A stretch of 64,000 bases of DNA from CAVVYW01 sp963752605 (GTDB taxonomy: Bacteria; Actinomycetota; Thermoleophilia; Solirubrobacterales; 70-9): contig CAVVYW010000005.1 of assembly GCA_963752605.1 (NCBI GenBank), positions 124,001 through 188,000 of the forward strand. The letters are read 5' to 3'. Made by a program: the position numbers and the translations under genes. The notes beneath the pieces were generated by a model. It made no database searches and was not told the origin of the DNA. It saw nothing but the letters and a program-made list of their open reading frames with translations. Below are positions 43,036 through 51,466 of the stretch, piece after piece. The number at the start of each line of letters is the position of its first letter. Position 1 is the first letter of the stretch.

Positions 43036-43592
43036 TCCTCACTCCCTGGATCATCGTGCGGCTCACCCTGCTGGGCCTGATCACGGCGCTCGCGCAGGTC
43101 ACCTGCTTCTCGAAGATGGTCATCTTCGGGACGAGCCCCGATGTGGCGCTGCTCGTCGTCGCCTCAATCGGGCTGCTCGGCGGCAGCGTCACGGGCTCGG
43201 TGGCGGGGTTCTCGATCGGCCTGCTGACCGACTCCCTGCTCCTGCAGACCCTCGGCGCCTTCGCGCTGGCGCTCCTCGTGGTCGGCTACGTGGCCGGGCG
43301 CTACCGCGAGAACGTCGGGCGGCCGACGCGCGGCGCCGTGCCCGTGCTCGGCGCAGCCTTCACGCTGCTGGGCGTGATCGCCTTCGCGGCGATCCAGGTT
43401 GGCACCGGGGTGGATGCCGACGTGAGCACGATCGTGATCCGCGACGCGTTCCTGAAGACCCTGATCGGGGCGGCAATGGCGATTCCCGTCTTCTACACCG
43501 TCAGACTTGTGGTGAGGCCGGCGCTGATCGAGGACCGCCCGAGCAGCCGGCGACCCGTGACGGCGCGCCCGGCCGAATCAACCAGGAGCTGA
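43032..43592 (+). CDS. mreD: Rod shape-determining protein MreD
   Basis: This 186-residue membrane protein starts at GTG 43032, overlapping mreC. It has five to six helices (for example V-A-L-L-V-V-A-S-I-G-L-L-G-G-S-V and A-L-A-L-L-V-V-G-Y-V-A-G). Sequence conservation in MreD is low, so the assignment rests on topology, length and the mreC-mreD-mrdA-rodA order. The C-terminus is a basic, Pro-rich cytoplasmic tail. Confidence 0.88.
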   Translation: MILTPWIIVRLTLLGLITALAQVTCFSKMVIFGTSPDVALLVVASIGLLGGSVTGSVAGFSIGLLTDSLLLQTLGAFALALLVVGYVAGRYRENVGRPTRGAVPVLGAAFTLLGVIAFAAIQVGTGVDADVSTIVIRDAFLKTLIGAAMAIPVFYTVRLVVRPALIEDRPSSRRPVTARPAESTRS

Positions 43593-43599
43593 TCGCCCC

Positions 43600-45492
43600 G
43601 TGTATCTGAAGCGACCCGAGTCTGAACCGCCGCAGCGGACCTCGCCGCTGGCACAGCGCATCGCGATTCTCGGTGGGCTCGCGATAGCGATCTTCTCTGT
43701 GATCTTCCTGCGGCTCTGGTACCTGCAGGTCCTCTCCGAGGACGACTTCCGCCAGCAGGCCAACGACAACCGGGTGCGGGACGTCCGGGTCCAGGCCCCG
43801 CGCGGCAACATCCTGGACGCCGACGGCAAGGTGCTGGTCGCGAACCGGACCGAGCTCGGCCTCCAGGTCGAGCCGCGCGAGCTCCCCAAGGCCGGCGCCG
43901 AGCGCAAGGCGGTGATGAAGCGCCTCGCGGATGTGACGGGGACGACCCCCGCGCAGATCGAGAACGAGATCGCGGCCGTCCGGAAGGAGTCGAAGAACAG
44001 CCCGGTGATCCTGGAGAAGGGCCTCGGGATGGACAAGGTCTTCTACCTCCGGGAGAACCAGCAGCACTTCCCGGGGGCCACCGTGGAGCGGGTCTTCACC
44101 CGCGAGTACAGGCAGGGGAACGCCGCCGCCCACCTGTTCGGGAATGTGGGGGAGGTGACGGCCGAGCAGCTGGGCCTGCCGCGCTACAACGGCTTGGAGC
44201 AGGGAGACCTGGTCGGCCAGTCGGGAATCGAGTACGAGTACGACCGCTTCCTGCGCGGCAAGCCGGGGACCGACAGGGTCCAGGTGGACGCGCTCGGCCG
44301 CCCGACCCGCCAGCTCGCCAGCAAGCCCGCGGAGGCCGGGCAGAACGTGCGGCTCACGATCGACTCCGACCTGCAGGGCTACGCGGAGGGGGCGCTCGGC
44401 TCCTTCGGGCTGCCCGGCGCCTTCGTTGCTATGGACGTGAGCGACGGCGACATCCTCGCGATGGGATCGGCGCCGACCTTCGATCCGTCCATCTTCACCA
44501 GGCGCATCACCCAACGGCAGTACAAGGAGCTGACCTCGGAGGACACGGACGCCCCGCTCGCAAATCGCGCGATCCAGGGTCTCTATCCGACCGGCTCGTC
44601 CTTCAAGCCGATTTCGGCGATCGCCGCGCTCGACGACAAGCTGATCACTCCCGAGGAGATCTACAACGACGACGGCGAGATCAAGCTGGACGTCCTGACC
44701 CTCCGCAACGCCCAGGACGCGGTTTACGGGCCGATCAACATGAGCGACGCCTTCAAGGTCTCGTCGGACCTCTACTTCTACCAACTGGGAATCGACACGA
44801 ACGTGGACAAGGGCCAGGGCGGCTCGATCCAGTCCTGGGCCCGCGACCTGGGCCTCGGAGAGCCGACCGGAGTGGACCTGCCGGCCGAGGTCGAGGGGCT
44901 GGTGCCTTCCCCGGCGTGGCGCAACCGTCTCTACCGGCAGAAGCTGACCGACCGCCCGTGGACCGTGGGCGACAACGTCAACCTCGCCGTGGGACAGGGC
45001 GATCTCCAGGCGGACCCGCTCCAAATGGCGGCGGCCTACGCGGCGATCGCCAACGGCGGCCAGGTGCTGCGCCCGCACCTCGCGCAGCAGGTCGAGAGCG
45101 TGACCGGGGAGGTCCTGGAAGAGATGCGGCCCTCGCCGCGCCGAACCGTCGAGATCCCCCCGCAGACGCACGACACGATCATGCAGGGCCTGACCAGGGC
45201 GGCCATGGAGCCGGGGGGCACCTCCTATCCGGTCTTCGGCAAGTTCCCGATCCAGGTTGCCGGCAAGACCGGAACGGCCGAGCGGGGCGCCACCCAGGCC
45301 GACCAGTCCTGGTACATCGTCCTGGCGCCGGCCGACGACCCGGAGATCGTGGTTGCGGTGACGATCGAGCGCGGTGGCTTCGGCGCGGACGCCGCGGCGC
45401 CGGTGGCCGCTCGCATCCTCGAGAAGTACTTCAAGCTGCCGATCACGCCTGAGACGTCATCCGGGCAGCAGGCGGGTGTGGCGCGGGAATGA
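43600..45492 (+). CDS. mrdA: Penicillin-binding protein 2 (peptidoglycan transpeptidase)
   Basis: This 630-residue class B PBP starts at GTG 43600. One membrane helix lies near 20-42. The dimerisation domain starts R-V-R-D-V-R-V-Q-A-P-R-G-N-I-L-D. The transpeptidase domain has S333-S-F-K336 as the nucleophile motif, S-S-D-L as the likely SxN-equivalent region, and K556-T-G558 as the KTG box. It cross-links peptidoglycan during elongation with RodA, encoded directly downstream. Confidence 0.94.
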   Translation: MYLKRPESEPPQRTSPLAQRIAILGGLAIAIFSVIFLRLWYLQVLSEDDFRQQANDNRVRDVRVQAPRGNILDADGKVLVANRTELGLQVEPRELPKAGAERKAVMKRLADVTGTTPAQIENEIAAVRKESKNSPVILEKGLGMDKVFYLRENQQHFPGATVERVFTREYRQGNAAAHLFGNVGEVTAEQLGLPRYNGLEQGDLVGQSGIEYEYDRFLRGKPGTDRVQVDALGRPTRQLASKPAEAGQNVRLTIDSDLQGYAEGALGSFGLPGAFVAMDVSDGDILAMGSAPTFDPSIFTRRITQRQYKELTSEDTDAPLANRAIQGLYPTGSSFKPISAIAALDDKLITPEEIYNDDGEIKLDVLTLRNAQDAVYGPINMSDAFKVSSDLYFYQLGIDTNVDKGQGGSIQSWARDLGLGEPTGVDLPAEVEGLVPSPAWRNRLYRQKLTDRPWTVGDNVNLAVGQGDLQADPLQMAAAYAAIANGGQVLRPHLAQQVESVTGEVLEEMRPSPRRTVEIPPQTHDTIMQGLTRAAMEPGGTSYPVFGKFPIQVAGKTGTAERGATQADQSWYIVLAPADDPEIVVAVTIERGGFGADAAAPVAARILEKYFKLPITPETSSGQQAGVARE

Positions 45493-45550
45493 CCGTGAAG
45501 CCAACCCCACTACCCTGGTGGAATGCACCGCAGGGGCAACACGTCTAGCC

Positions 45551-46747
45551 ATGGAGGCAGCGAGACCACTGATCAGCACGCGCCGCGCCGCGATCGGCGA
45601 GCGCTTCAGCCTGCCGTACATCGATGGGGTGCTGCTCGCGTCGGCGGTCGGCCTGATCGCCTTCAGCGTGTTCACGCTGGCGACCGCGACCAGCGACGAC
45701 ATCCCGGGCCAGCCCCTCTACTTCGTGATTCGCCAGGCGGCCTACGGGCTGATCGGGATCGCGCTGATGTTCGCCGTCGTCCGCGTCGACTATTCGCGCT
45801 TCCGCGAGATCCGCGTGGGCCTCTACTCGCTGATGATCGGGGCGATCAGCCTCGTCCTCGTCTTCGGAGCCGCAGCGCGCGGCTCGCGCCGCTGGATCGA
45901 GCTCCCCTACTTCCGCTTCCAGCCCTCGGAGCTCGCCAAGGTGCTGCTGGTCGTCTCCCTCGCCGCGTTCGTGATCGAGCGGCACCGCCGCGGCTCGGAC
46001 CTGCGCCAGACCATCCGCATGCTCGCCCTCGGCCTGGCGCCGGCGGGACTCATCTTCCTACAACCAGACCTCGGCACGGGTGCCGTGCTCGTGGTCATCA
46101 CACTCACGATTCTTTTCCTCGCCGGGGTGCCCTGGAGGCATTTCGCGGTGATGGGCGGGATCGCGGCTGCGGCCGTGACCTTCGCGCTCGTCGTCGCCCC
46201 GGCAGCCGGGGTGCCGCTTCTGCGCGACTATCAGCAGGAGCGGCTCACGAGCTTTCTAAACCCAAGCGATGACCCCGGCGACGCGAGCTACCAGATCAAC
46301 CAGAGCAAGATCGCCGTCGGCTCCGGCGGAAAGTCCGGGCGTGGCGATCAATCGACTCAGACAGAGCTCGAGTTCCTCCCCGAGCGGCACACCGACTTCA
46401 TCTTCGCCGTGATCGGGGAGCGCTTTGGATTCCTGGGAGCCGCGTTCGTCCTGTCCCTCTACGCCCTGCTCTTGTGGAGAACGCTGCGCATCGCGTCGCT
46501 CTCCAAGAACTTGTACGGGACCCTGATCGCGGGCGGCTTAGCCGCCATGTTGCTGTTCCAGATCCTGGTGAACGTGGGGATGAACCTGGGCATCATGCCC
46601 GTCACAGGCATCACCCTTCCCCTGATGAGTTACGGGGGTTCCTCGGTTCTGGTCACCTTCCTCGCGATCGGGCTCCTGCAGAGCATCCACGTGCAGGCGC
46701 TGCTCACTTCACGCGACAGCAGGGCGCCAACACCACTGTTGCGCTGA
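45551..46747 (+). CDS. rodA: Rod shape-determining protein RodA (SEDS glycosyltransferase)
   Basis: This protein has 398 residues if started at ATG 45551; a GTG at 45518 is also possible. About ten membrane helices are seen. SEDS family motifs are present: R-F-Q-P-S-E-L-A-K (with the catalytic-region Glu), Q-P-D-L-G-T-G, F-L-P-E-R-H-T-D-F-I-F-A-V-I-G-E and G-I-T-L-P-L-M-S-Y-G-G-S-S. It polymerises lipid II into glycan strands with PBP2. It is the last gene of the mreC-mreD-mrdA-rodA operon. Confidence 0.94.
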   Translation: MEAARPLISTRRAAIGERFSLPYIDGVLLASAVGLIAFSVFTLATATSDDIPGQPLYFVIRQAAYGLIGIALMFAVVRVDYSRFREIRVGLYSLMIGAISLVLVFGAAARGSRRWIELPYFRFQPSELAKVLLVVSLAAFVIERHRRGSDLRQTIRMLALGLAPAGLIFLQPDLGTGAVLVVITLTILFLAGVPWRHFAVMGGIAAAAVTFALVVAPAAGVPLLRDYQQERLTSFLNPSDDPGDASYQINQSKIAVGSGGKSGRGDQSTQTELEFLPERHTDFIFAVIGERFGFLGAAFVLSLYALLLWRTLRIASLSKNLYGTLIAGGLAAMLLFQILVNVGMNLGIMPVTGITLPLMSYGGSSVLVTFLAIGLLQSIHVQALLTSRDSRAPTPLLR

Positions 46748-46838
46748 GCCACCGAGAGCAAACCCACCTGACATCAACTGACCCGAGTCCCGCCACATGC
46801 GGCGGACCGGCGGTGGTTGCTGCGCAGAAAGGAAACAC

Positions 46839-48713
46839 ATGAAGAAGGAAATCCTCGTAAGCGTCGACCGGGGCGAGACCCGGGTCGCCGTACTCGAGGG
46901 CAAGGGGAACCCGGCCCGCGGCCGGCGCCGAAAGAAGGCGTCGCCGGGTTCCGACCTGAAGGTCGCGGAGCTGTACGTCGAGCGCCGTGGAAAGCGCTCG
47001 ATCGTCGGCAACATCTACAAGGGGAAGGTCGACAACGTGCTCCCCGGCATGGAGGCCGCTTTCGTGGACTTCGGCCTGGAGCGCAACGGCTTTCTCCACG
47101 TCGACGAGATCGTCATGCCGGACGGCAAGGCCGTCCCCAAGCGCGGCCGTGGCCGCGGGCGGCGCATCGACGAGCTCATCAAGTCCGGCCAGGAGATCCT
47201 GGTCCAGGTGGTCAAGGACCCCCTGAAGACGAAGGGAGCCCGCCTTTCGATGCAGCTCTCGATCGCCGGTCGCTACCTCGTCTACATGCCGCAGGGCGGC
47301 GGGGTGGGCGTCTCCAAGCGCCTCCCCGACCAGGAGCGCGATCGCCTGCGGAAGCTGATCGAGAAGGTGGACATCGGCAACGGCGGGGTGATCGTCCGCA
47401 CGGCGGCCCAGGGCGCCAAGAAGGAGGACTTCGAGCGCGAGATCAAGTACCTCCACCGGCTCAACGAGGTCGTCGAGGAGCGCGCCAAGAAGGCCGAGGT
47501 CGGCCAGATGGTCTTCCAGGAGGCCGACCTCTCGATCCGGGTCGTGCGCGACGTGCTGGTCGAGGAGTTCGAGGGCGCCGTCATCGACGACCCCAAGCAG
47601 CATGACCGCGTCACCAAGTTCCTGCAGCGCACCGCCCCGGAGCTTGCTGACAGCGTCGAGCTCTACAAGGACAAGGAGCCGCTGCTCGAGAAGTGGGGCG
47701 TCGACGAGGCCTTCGATTCGGTGCTCTCGCGCCGCGTCGACCTGCCCTCGGGCGGTTACCTCATGATCGACTACGCGGAAGCCCTCACCGTGATCGACAT
47801 CAACACCGGCTCTTTCACCGGCCGCGGCAAGGGCCGGCTCGAGGACACGATCACCAAGGTCAACGTCGAGGCGGCCGAGGAGGTGGTCCGCCAGCTCCGC
47901 ATGCGGGACATCGGCGGGATCATCGTCATCGACTTCATCGACATGGCGCGGTCCCGGAACCGCGACCAGGTGCTGAAGACGCTGCGCGAGGCGCTCGACG
48001 AGGACCGCACCAAGACCTACGTGGTCGAGGTCTCACCGCTCGGCCTGGTGGAGATGACGCGCCAGAACGTCACCGACGGAGTCCGCGAGATCCTCACCAA
48101 GCGCTGCCCCACCTGCGACGGGGAGGGCGTAGTCGCGTCGGAGGAGACGGTCGCGATCACGATCGTCCGCAAGCTCCAGGACGTCGTGGCCGGCGACGCC
48201 AAGGCGGAGGCCTATCTGGTCCGGGCGAACCCCCGGGTCGCCGAGGAGCTCCTGAAGCCCGACTCGGGCCTGCTCGAGCTGGAGGAGGAGACCGGCAAGC
48301 AGTTCCACTTCGAGGGCGGCGAGGCCCTGCCTCTCGACACCTTCGAGGTTGTCGAGACTGGAGGGAGCGAGGAGATCGAGCAGCGCGCCCTGCCGTTCCA
48401 GATCGGCGACGAGGTGCTCGTTTCGATCGAGGAGCCGCACATGTACAGCGTCGACGACGCGATCGCTCGGGTGGACTCCTACATCGTGAGCGTGACCGGT
48501 GGCGGCTCGCACGTCGGAGAGCGGCGCATGGTGCGGATCGAGACGGTCGGCCGCTCATCGGCCACCGCCGCCCTGCTGGACGACGGCGCCCCGTCCACGA
48601 ATGGGGGCGAGGACGAGAAGCTAGAATCCGCCTCCTCCGGAGGCCGACGGCGGCGCGGAAGCAGGGGCGGCAGGCGCCGCTCTCCCGCGGGCGGGTCCCC
48701 CAAGTCCCAATAG
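46839..48713 (+). CDS. rne: Ribonuclease E/G family endoribonuclease
   Basis: This 624-residue protein starts at ATG 46839 after AAAGGAAA. An interrupted S1 domain (G-N-I-Y-K-G-K-V-D-N-V-L-P-G-M-E-A-A-F-V-D) is followed by the RNase H-like core. The catalytic Asp residues are in V-I-D-I-N-T-G-S-F-T-G and V-I-D-F-I-D-M. The zinc link is C-P-T-C-D-G-E-G. After a C-terminal domain come acidic and then Arg/Gly-rich segments (G-G-R-R-R-R-G-S-R-G-G-R-R-R). There is no long scaffold region, so it is closer to RNase G or the short actinobacterial RNase E. It processes rRNA and mRNA. rplU and rpmA follow, the usual order. Confidence 0.94.
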   Translation: MKKEILVSVDRGETRVAVLEGKGNPARGRRRKKASPGSDLKVAELYVERRGKRSIVGNIYKGKVDNVLPGMEAAFVDFGLERNGFLHVDEIVMPDGKAVPKRGRGRGRRIDELIKSGQEILVQVVKDPLKTKGARLSMQLSIAGRYLVYMPQGGGVGVSKRLPDQERDRLRKLIEKVDIGNGGVIVRTAAQGAKKEDFEREIKYLHRLNEVVEERAKKAEVGQMVFQEADLSIRVVRDVLVEEFEGAVIDDPKQHDRVTKFLQRTAPELADSVELYKDKEPLLEKWGVDEAFDSVLSRRVDLPSGGYLMIDYAEALTVIDINTGSFTGRGKGRLEDTITKVNVEAAEEVVRQLRMRDIGGIIVIDFIDMARSRNRDQVLKTLREALDEDRTKTYVVEVSPLGLVEMTRQNVTDGVREILTKRCPTCDGEGVVASEETVAITIVRKLQDVVAGDAKAEAYLVRANPRVAEELLKPDSGLLELEEETGKQFHFEGGEALPLDTFEVVETGGSEEIEQRALPFQIGDEVLVSIEEPHMYSVDDAIARVDSYIVSVTGGGSHVGERRMVRIETVGRSSATAALLDDGAPSTNGGEDEKLESASSGGRRRRGSRGGRRRSPAGGSPKSQ

Positions 48714-48721
48714 AAAGAGAC

Positions 48722-49108
48722 ATGTACGCAGTCGTGGAGACAGGTGGCAAGCAGTACAGAGTCGAGAAGGGCACGACCCTGCTCGTCGATCGCCTGCCCG
48801 ACGACGAGGGCGCCAAGGTCGACCTGCGCCCCGTCGCCTTCCTCGACAAGAAGCTCGTGGTCGGCAAGGACCTCGAGAAGGTGAAGGTCGAGGCCAAGGT
48901 GGCCGGCCACGAGCGCGGTCCGAAGATCCGGGTCTTCAAGTACAAGGCGAAGAAGGGCTACCGCAAGCGCCAGGGCCATCGCTCCGAGCTGACCAGGCTC
49001 GAGGTGACCGACATCAAGATGCTCGCGCGCAAGCCGGCGGCCTCCGCTACAAAGAAGCCGGCCGCGAAGAAGCCCGCAGCGAAGAAGGAGACGGCAAGTG
49101 GCTCATAA
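48722..49108 (+). CDS. rplU: 50S ribosomal protein L21
   Basis: This 128-residue protein starts at ATG 48722 (M-Y-A-V-V-E-T-G-G-K-Q-Y-R-V). It contains the family signature K-Y-K-A-K-K-G-Y-R-K-R-Q-G-H-R in the C-terminal part. The last 25 residues are a Lys/Ala/Pro-rich extension (K-K-P-A-A-K-K-P-A-A-K-K) beyond the ordinary L21 length, as seen in several actinobacteria. It overlaps rpmA by 11 bases. Confidence 0.96.
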   Translation: MYAVVETGGKQYRVEKGTTLLVDRLPDDEGAKVDLRPVAFLDKKLVVGKDLEKVKVEAKVAGHERGPKIRVFKYKAKKGYRKRQGHRSELTRLEVTDIKMLARKPAASATKKPAAKKPAAKKETASGS

Positions 49109-49352
49109 GAAGGGACTCGGATCCAGCCGGAACGGCCGTGACTCGAACCCGAAGATGCTCGGGGTCAAGATCTATGCCGGCCAGATGGTCAACGGCGGCG
49201 AGATCATCGTCCGCCAGCGCGGCACGCGCTTTCGCCCCGGCGACGGGGTGGGCCTCGGCCGCGACCACACGATCTTCGCCAAGCGTCCAGGCGTAGTCCA
49301 GTTCACGAGCGGCCGGCGCGGCCGCACCATCTCGGTCGTCGAAGCCGAATAG
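49098..49352 (+). CDS. rpmA: 50S ribosomal protein L27
   Basis: This 84-residue protein starts at GTG 49098 inside the end of rplU, so translation is coupled. It reads M-A-H-K-K-G-L-G-S-S-R-N-G-R-D-S and G-V-K-I-Y-A-G-Q, the L27 hallmarks. The N-terminus reaches the peptidyl transferase centre. No N-terminal cleavage extension (as in Firmicutes) is present. Confidence 0.97.
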   Translation: MAHKKGLGSSRNGRDSNPKMLGVKIYAGQMVNGGEIIVRQRGTRFRPGDGVGLGRDHTIFAKRPGVVQFTSGRRGRTISVVEAE

Positions 49353-49370
49353 CCGGCTAAGCGCGGGAGC

Positions 49371-49392
49371 CGGCGAGGTTTGATCCTCGCCG
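49371..49392 (+). terminator. Hairpin after rpmA
   Basis: CGGCGAGG (49371-49378) pairs perfectly with CCTCGCCG (49385-49392) around a 6-base loop, 19 bases after the rpmA stop. It could end the RNase E-rplU-rpmA transcript. There is no U tract. Confidence 0.5.
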
Positions 49393-49520
49393 AGGCGGGT
49401 ATGTGGCCGAGGCACTCGCGGGAGGAGCCGGACGCTCGACGCCAAGATCGATGGGCTGCCCATTCGTTCAAGGGGGACGCCCGTGGGGACGGACCGGGGC
49501 CCAGACATAGGAGGTAGAGA

Positions 49521-50060
49521 GTGCACAGGCTCAGCCTGTTGGTCGGTGCCTTTTTGGCGACCTTCCTGCTCGCCGGTGGGACCGCAATCGCCGCCGGCCC
49601 GAGTGGGTCGTCGGAGTGCGCGCTCGCGGACGACGACTGCGACGCGCTGATCGACGAGGATCCGGCCGGCGACGCGAATGGAGACGGCAATGCCGACGAC
49701 GATGGCGATGGAGCCATCGACGAGGATGCGGCCGGCGACGCCGCGGACGATCCCGGCGAGAACCAGGCCGACTGCAACGAGGGCGCCTCGCAGAATGTCG
49801 GCGGCGTCTATTACCTCTACGCCGGTGGCAACGGCGTGGAGGCGTGCGCCGACGACGGCTCGGCGTTGCCAATCGATGGTCGCGCGATAGCGACGACCGA
49901 TCAGGGCGGCTACGCCACCATCGACGGCGACAACACCAACCCGGCGCCGAGCAACGGCTACGCGCGGGTGGATGGGACCGGCGTCCACTGCGGCAACACG
50001 ACGAACCAGGACTCGACCGCAGCGGACCAGAGCGCGAACACCTCGGCCGACTGCGGCTGA
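49521..50060 (+). CDS. Small exported Asp-rich protein
   Basis: This 179-residue protein starts at GTG 49521 after a strong AGGAGG. The signal peptide ends A-I-A-A near residue 25. The mature part starts with Asp-rich repeats, D-A-N-G-D-G-N-A-D-D-D-G-D-G and D-A-A-G-D-A-A-D-D, which resemble calcium-binding thrombospondin type 3-like or EF-type loops. Six cysteines follow or flank them. The C-terminal half has G-G-V-Y-Y-L-Y-A-G-G and G-G-Y-A-T-I-D-G-D. Extracellular calcium binding is inferred. It interrupts the usual rpmA-obg neighbourhood. Confidence 0.75.
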   Translation: MHRLSLLVGAFLATFLLAGGTAIAAGPSGSSECALADDDCDALIDEDPAGDANGDGNADDDGDGAIDEDAAGDAADDPGENQADCNEGASQNVGGVYYLYAGGNGVEACADDGSALPIDGRAIATTDQGGYATIDGDNTNPAPSNGYARVDGTGVHCGNTTNQDSTAADQSANTSADCG

Positions 50061-50084
50061 GCTCAGCGAAGGGCACGCCCCGGC

Positions 50085-50090
50085 TAACGT
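50085..50090 (+). promoter_or_regulatory. -10 box TAACGT for obg
   Basis: TAACGT ends 6 bases before the GTG start of obg at 50097. obg would then have its own leaderless promoter, independent of rplU-rpmA. Confidence 0.45.
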
Positions 50091-50096
50091 CGGGGC

Positions 50097-51413
50097 GTGC
50101 TTTTCGATCGGGCCAAGATCCAGGTTGAGGGCGGTCGCGGCGGCGACGGCTCGGTGAGCTTCCGCCGCGAGGCGCACGTGCCGCGCGGTGGCCCGGACGG
50201 CGGCGACGGCGGTCGCGGTGGCGACGTCGTGGTGGTCTGCGACGAGGGCCGACGGGACCTCTCCTCGCTCGGCCGCAGCAGGCACTTCCGGGCAGGCCGC
50301 GGAGAGCACGGCAAGGGGAAGCGACAGCACGGCCAGCGCGGCGAGGATCGGGAGCTGGTTGTCCCGCCGGGGACGGTCGTCACCGGCCTCGATGGCTCCG
50401 AGACCGAGCTGCTCGCGGACGGCCAGCGGGTGGTCATCGCCCGTGGCGGCGGCGGTGGCCACGGCAACAAGCGCTTCGCGACGTCCACCCGGCAGTCCCC
50501 TCGCTTCGCCGAGCGCGGCCTCGAGGGCGAGTCGGGAGAGATCGAGCTGCGGCTGAAGCTGCTGGCCGACGTCGGACTGGTCGGGCTTCCCAACGCCGGC
50601 AAGTCATCGCTGCTGGCGCGGCTGACCCGAGCCGACCCCAAGGTCGCCGGCTATCCCTTCACGACGGTCGAGCCGAATCTCGGGACCGTGGAGCTCGATG
50701 ACCGCCAGCTCGTGATCGCCGACATCCCCGGGCTGATCGAGGGGGCAGCGGAGGGCGCGGGGCTCGGCCATGAGTTCCTCGCGCACGTCGAGCGCTGCCG
50801 CCTCCTTGTCCATCTCGTCGAGATCGATCCGGCGGAGGGCTACCCGGCGTCCAACTACGAGGCCGTCCGCTCCGAGCTCGGCAGCTACGGGGCAGGCCTG
50901 GATCGGCTGCCGGAGATCGTCGCCCTCTCCAAGCGCGACCTCGTCCCGGAGGAGCGGGTCGGGGAGCTGCTCCCAGAGTGGCGCGGGCGCGCCGGTGAGG
51001 TGCTGGCGATCTCCTCGGCGACGGGGGAGGGGCTCGACGACCTTGTCCGGGCGATGTTCGCCCAGCTTCCAGAGGGCGGTCAGGGCGGGGGTGCCGACGG
51101 TGGGGCTGGGCGGGGGGCGGCCACCGGCGGCACCCCCGGCCTGGCCGCCCCTGCGGAGCACCGCGTCTACCGCCCGGGCGAGGAGGAGGGCTTCGACGTC
51201 GTCGCGGAGGGCGATGGCAGGTTCCGGATCGAGGGGCGAGGGATCGAGATGCTGGTCGCGCGGCACGACCTCGCCAACGAGGAGGCGCTCGACTACCTGG
51301 AGAGCCGCCTGCGGGAGATCGGCGTGATCGCGGAGCTCCAGCGGGCGGGATTCCGGCCGGGCGACGAGGTCGTCGTCGGCGAGGTCGAGTTCGAGTTGGA
51401 CCCGTCGAGCTGA
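50097..51413 (+). CDS. obg: GTPase Obg (ribosome assembly)
   Basis: This 438-residue protein starts at GTG 50097. The Gly-rich Obg domain occupies 1-158 (G-G-R-G-G-D-G and G-G-P-D-G-G-D-G-G-R-G-G-D). The G domain has G1 G-L-P-N-A-G-K-S at 163-170, G3 D-I-P-G-L-I, and an S-K-R-D G4-like motif. A Gly-rich linker leads to the OCT domain near 365-435 (G-F-D-V-V-A-E-G-D-G-R-F-R-I). It is an essential GTPase in 50S maturation. Confidence 0.95.
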   Translation: MLFDRAKIQVEGGRGGDGSVSFRREAHVPRGGPDGGDGGRGGDVVVVCDEGRRDLSSLGRSRHFRAGRGEHGKGKRQHGQRGEDRELVVPPGTVVTGLDGSETELLADGQRVVIARGGGGGHGNKRFATSTRQSPRFAERGLEGESGEIELRLKLLADVGLVGLPNAGKSSLLARLTRADPKVAGYPFTTVEPNLGTVELDDRQLVIADIPGLIEGAAEGAGLGHEFLAHVERCRLLVHLVEIDPAEGYPASNYEAVRSELGSYGAGLDRLPEIVALSKRDLVPEERVGELLPEWRGRAGEVLAISSATGEGLDDLVRAMFAQLPEGGQGGGADGGAGRGAATGGTPGLAAPAEHRVYRPGEEEGFDVVAEGDGRFRIEGRGIEMLVARHDLANEEALDYLESRLREIGVIAELQRAGFRPGDEVVVGEVEFELDPSS

Positions 51414-51466
51414 CGGCGATCTGAACTGGCGCATCGCGCTCGGCCGATGGCTACGGTCATCTGGTC

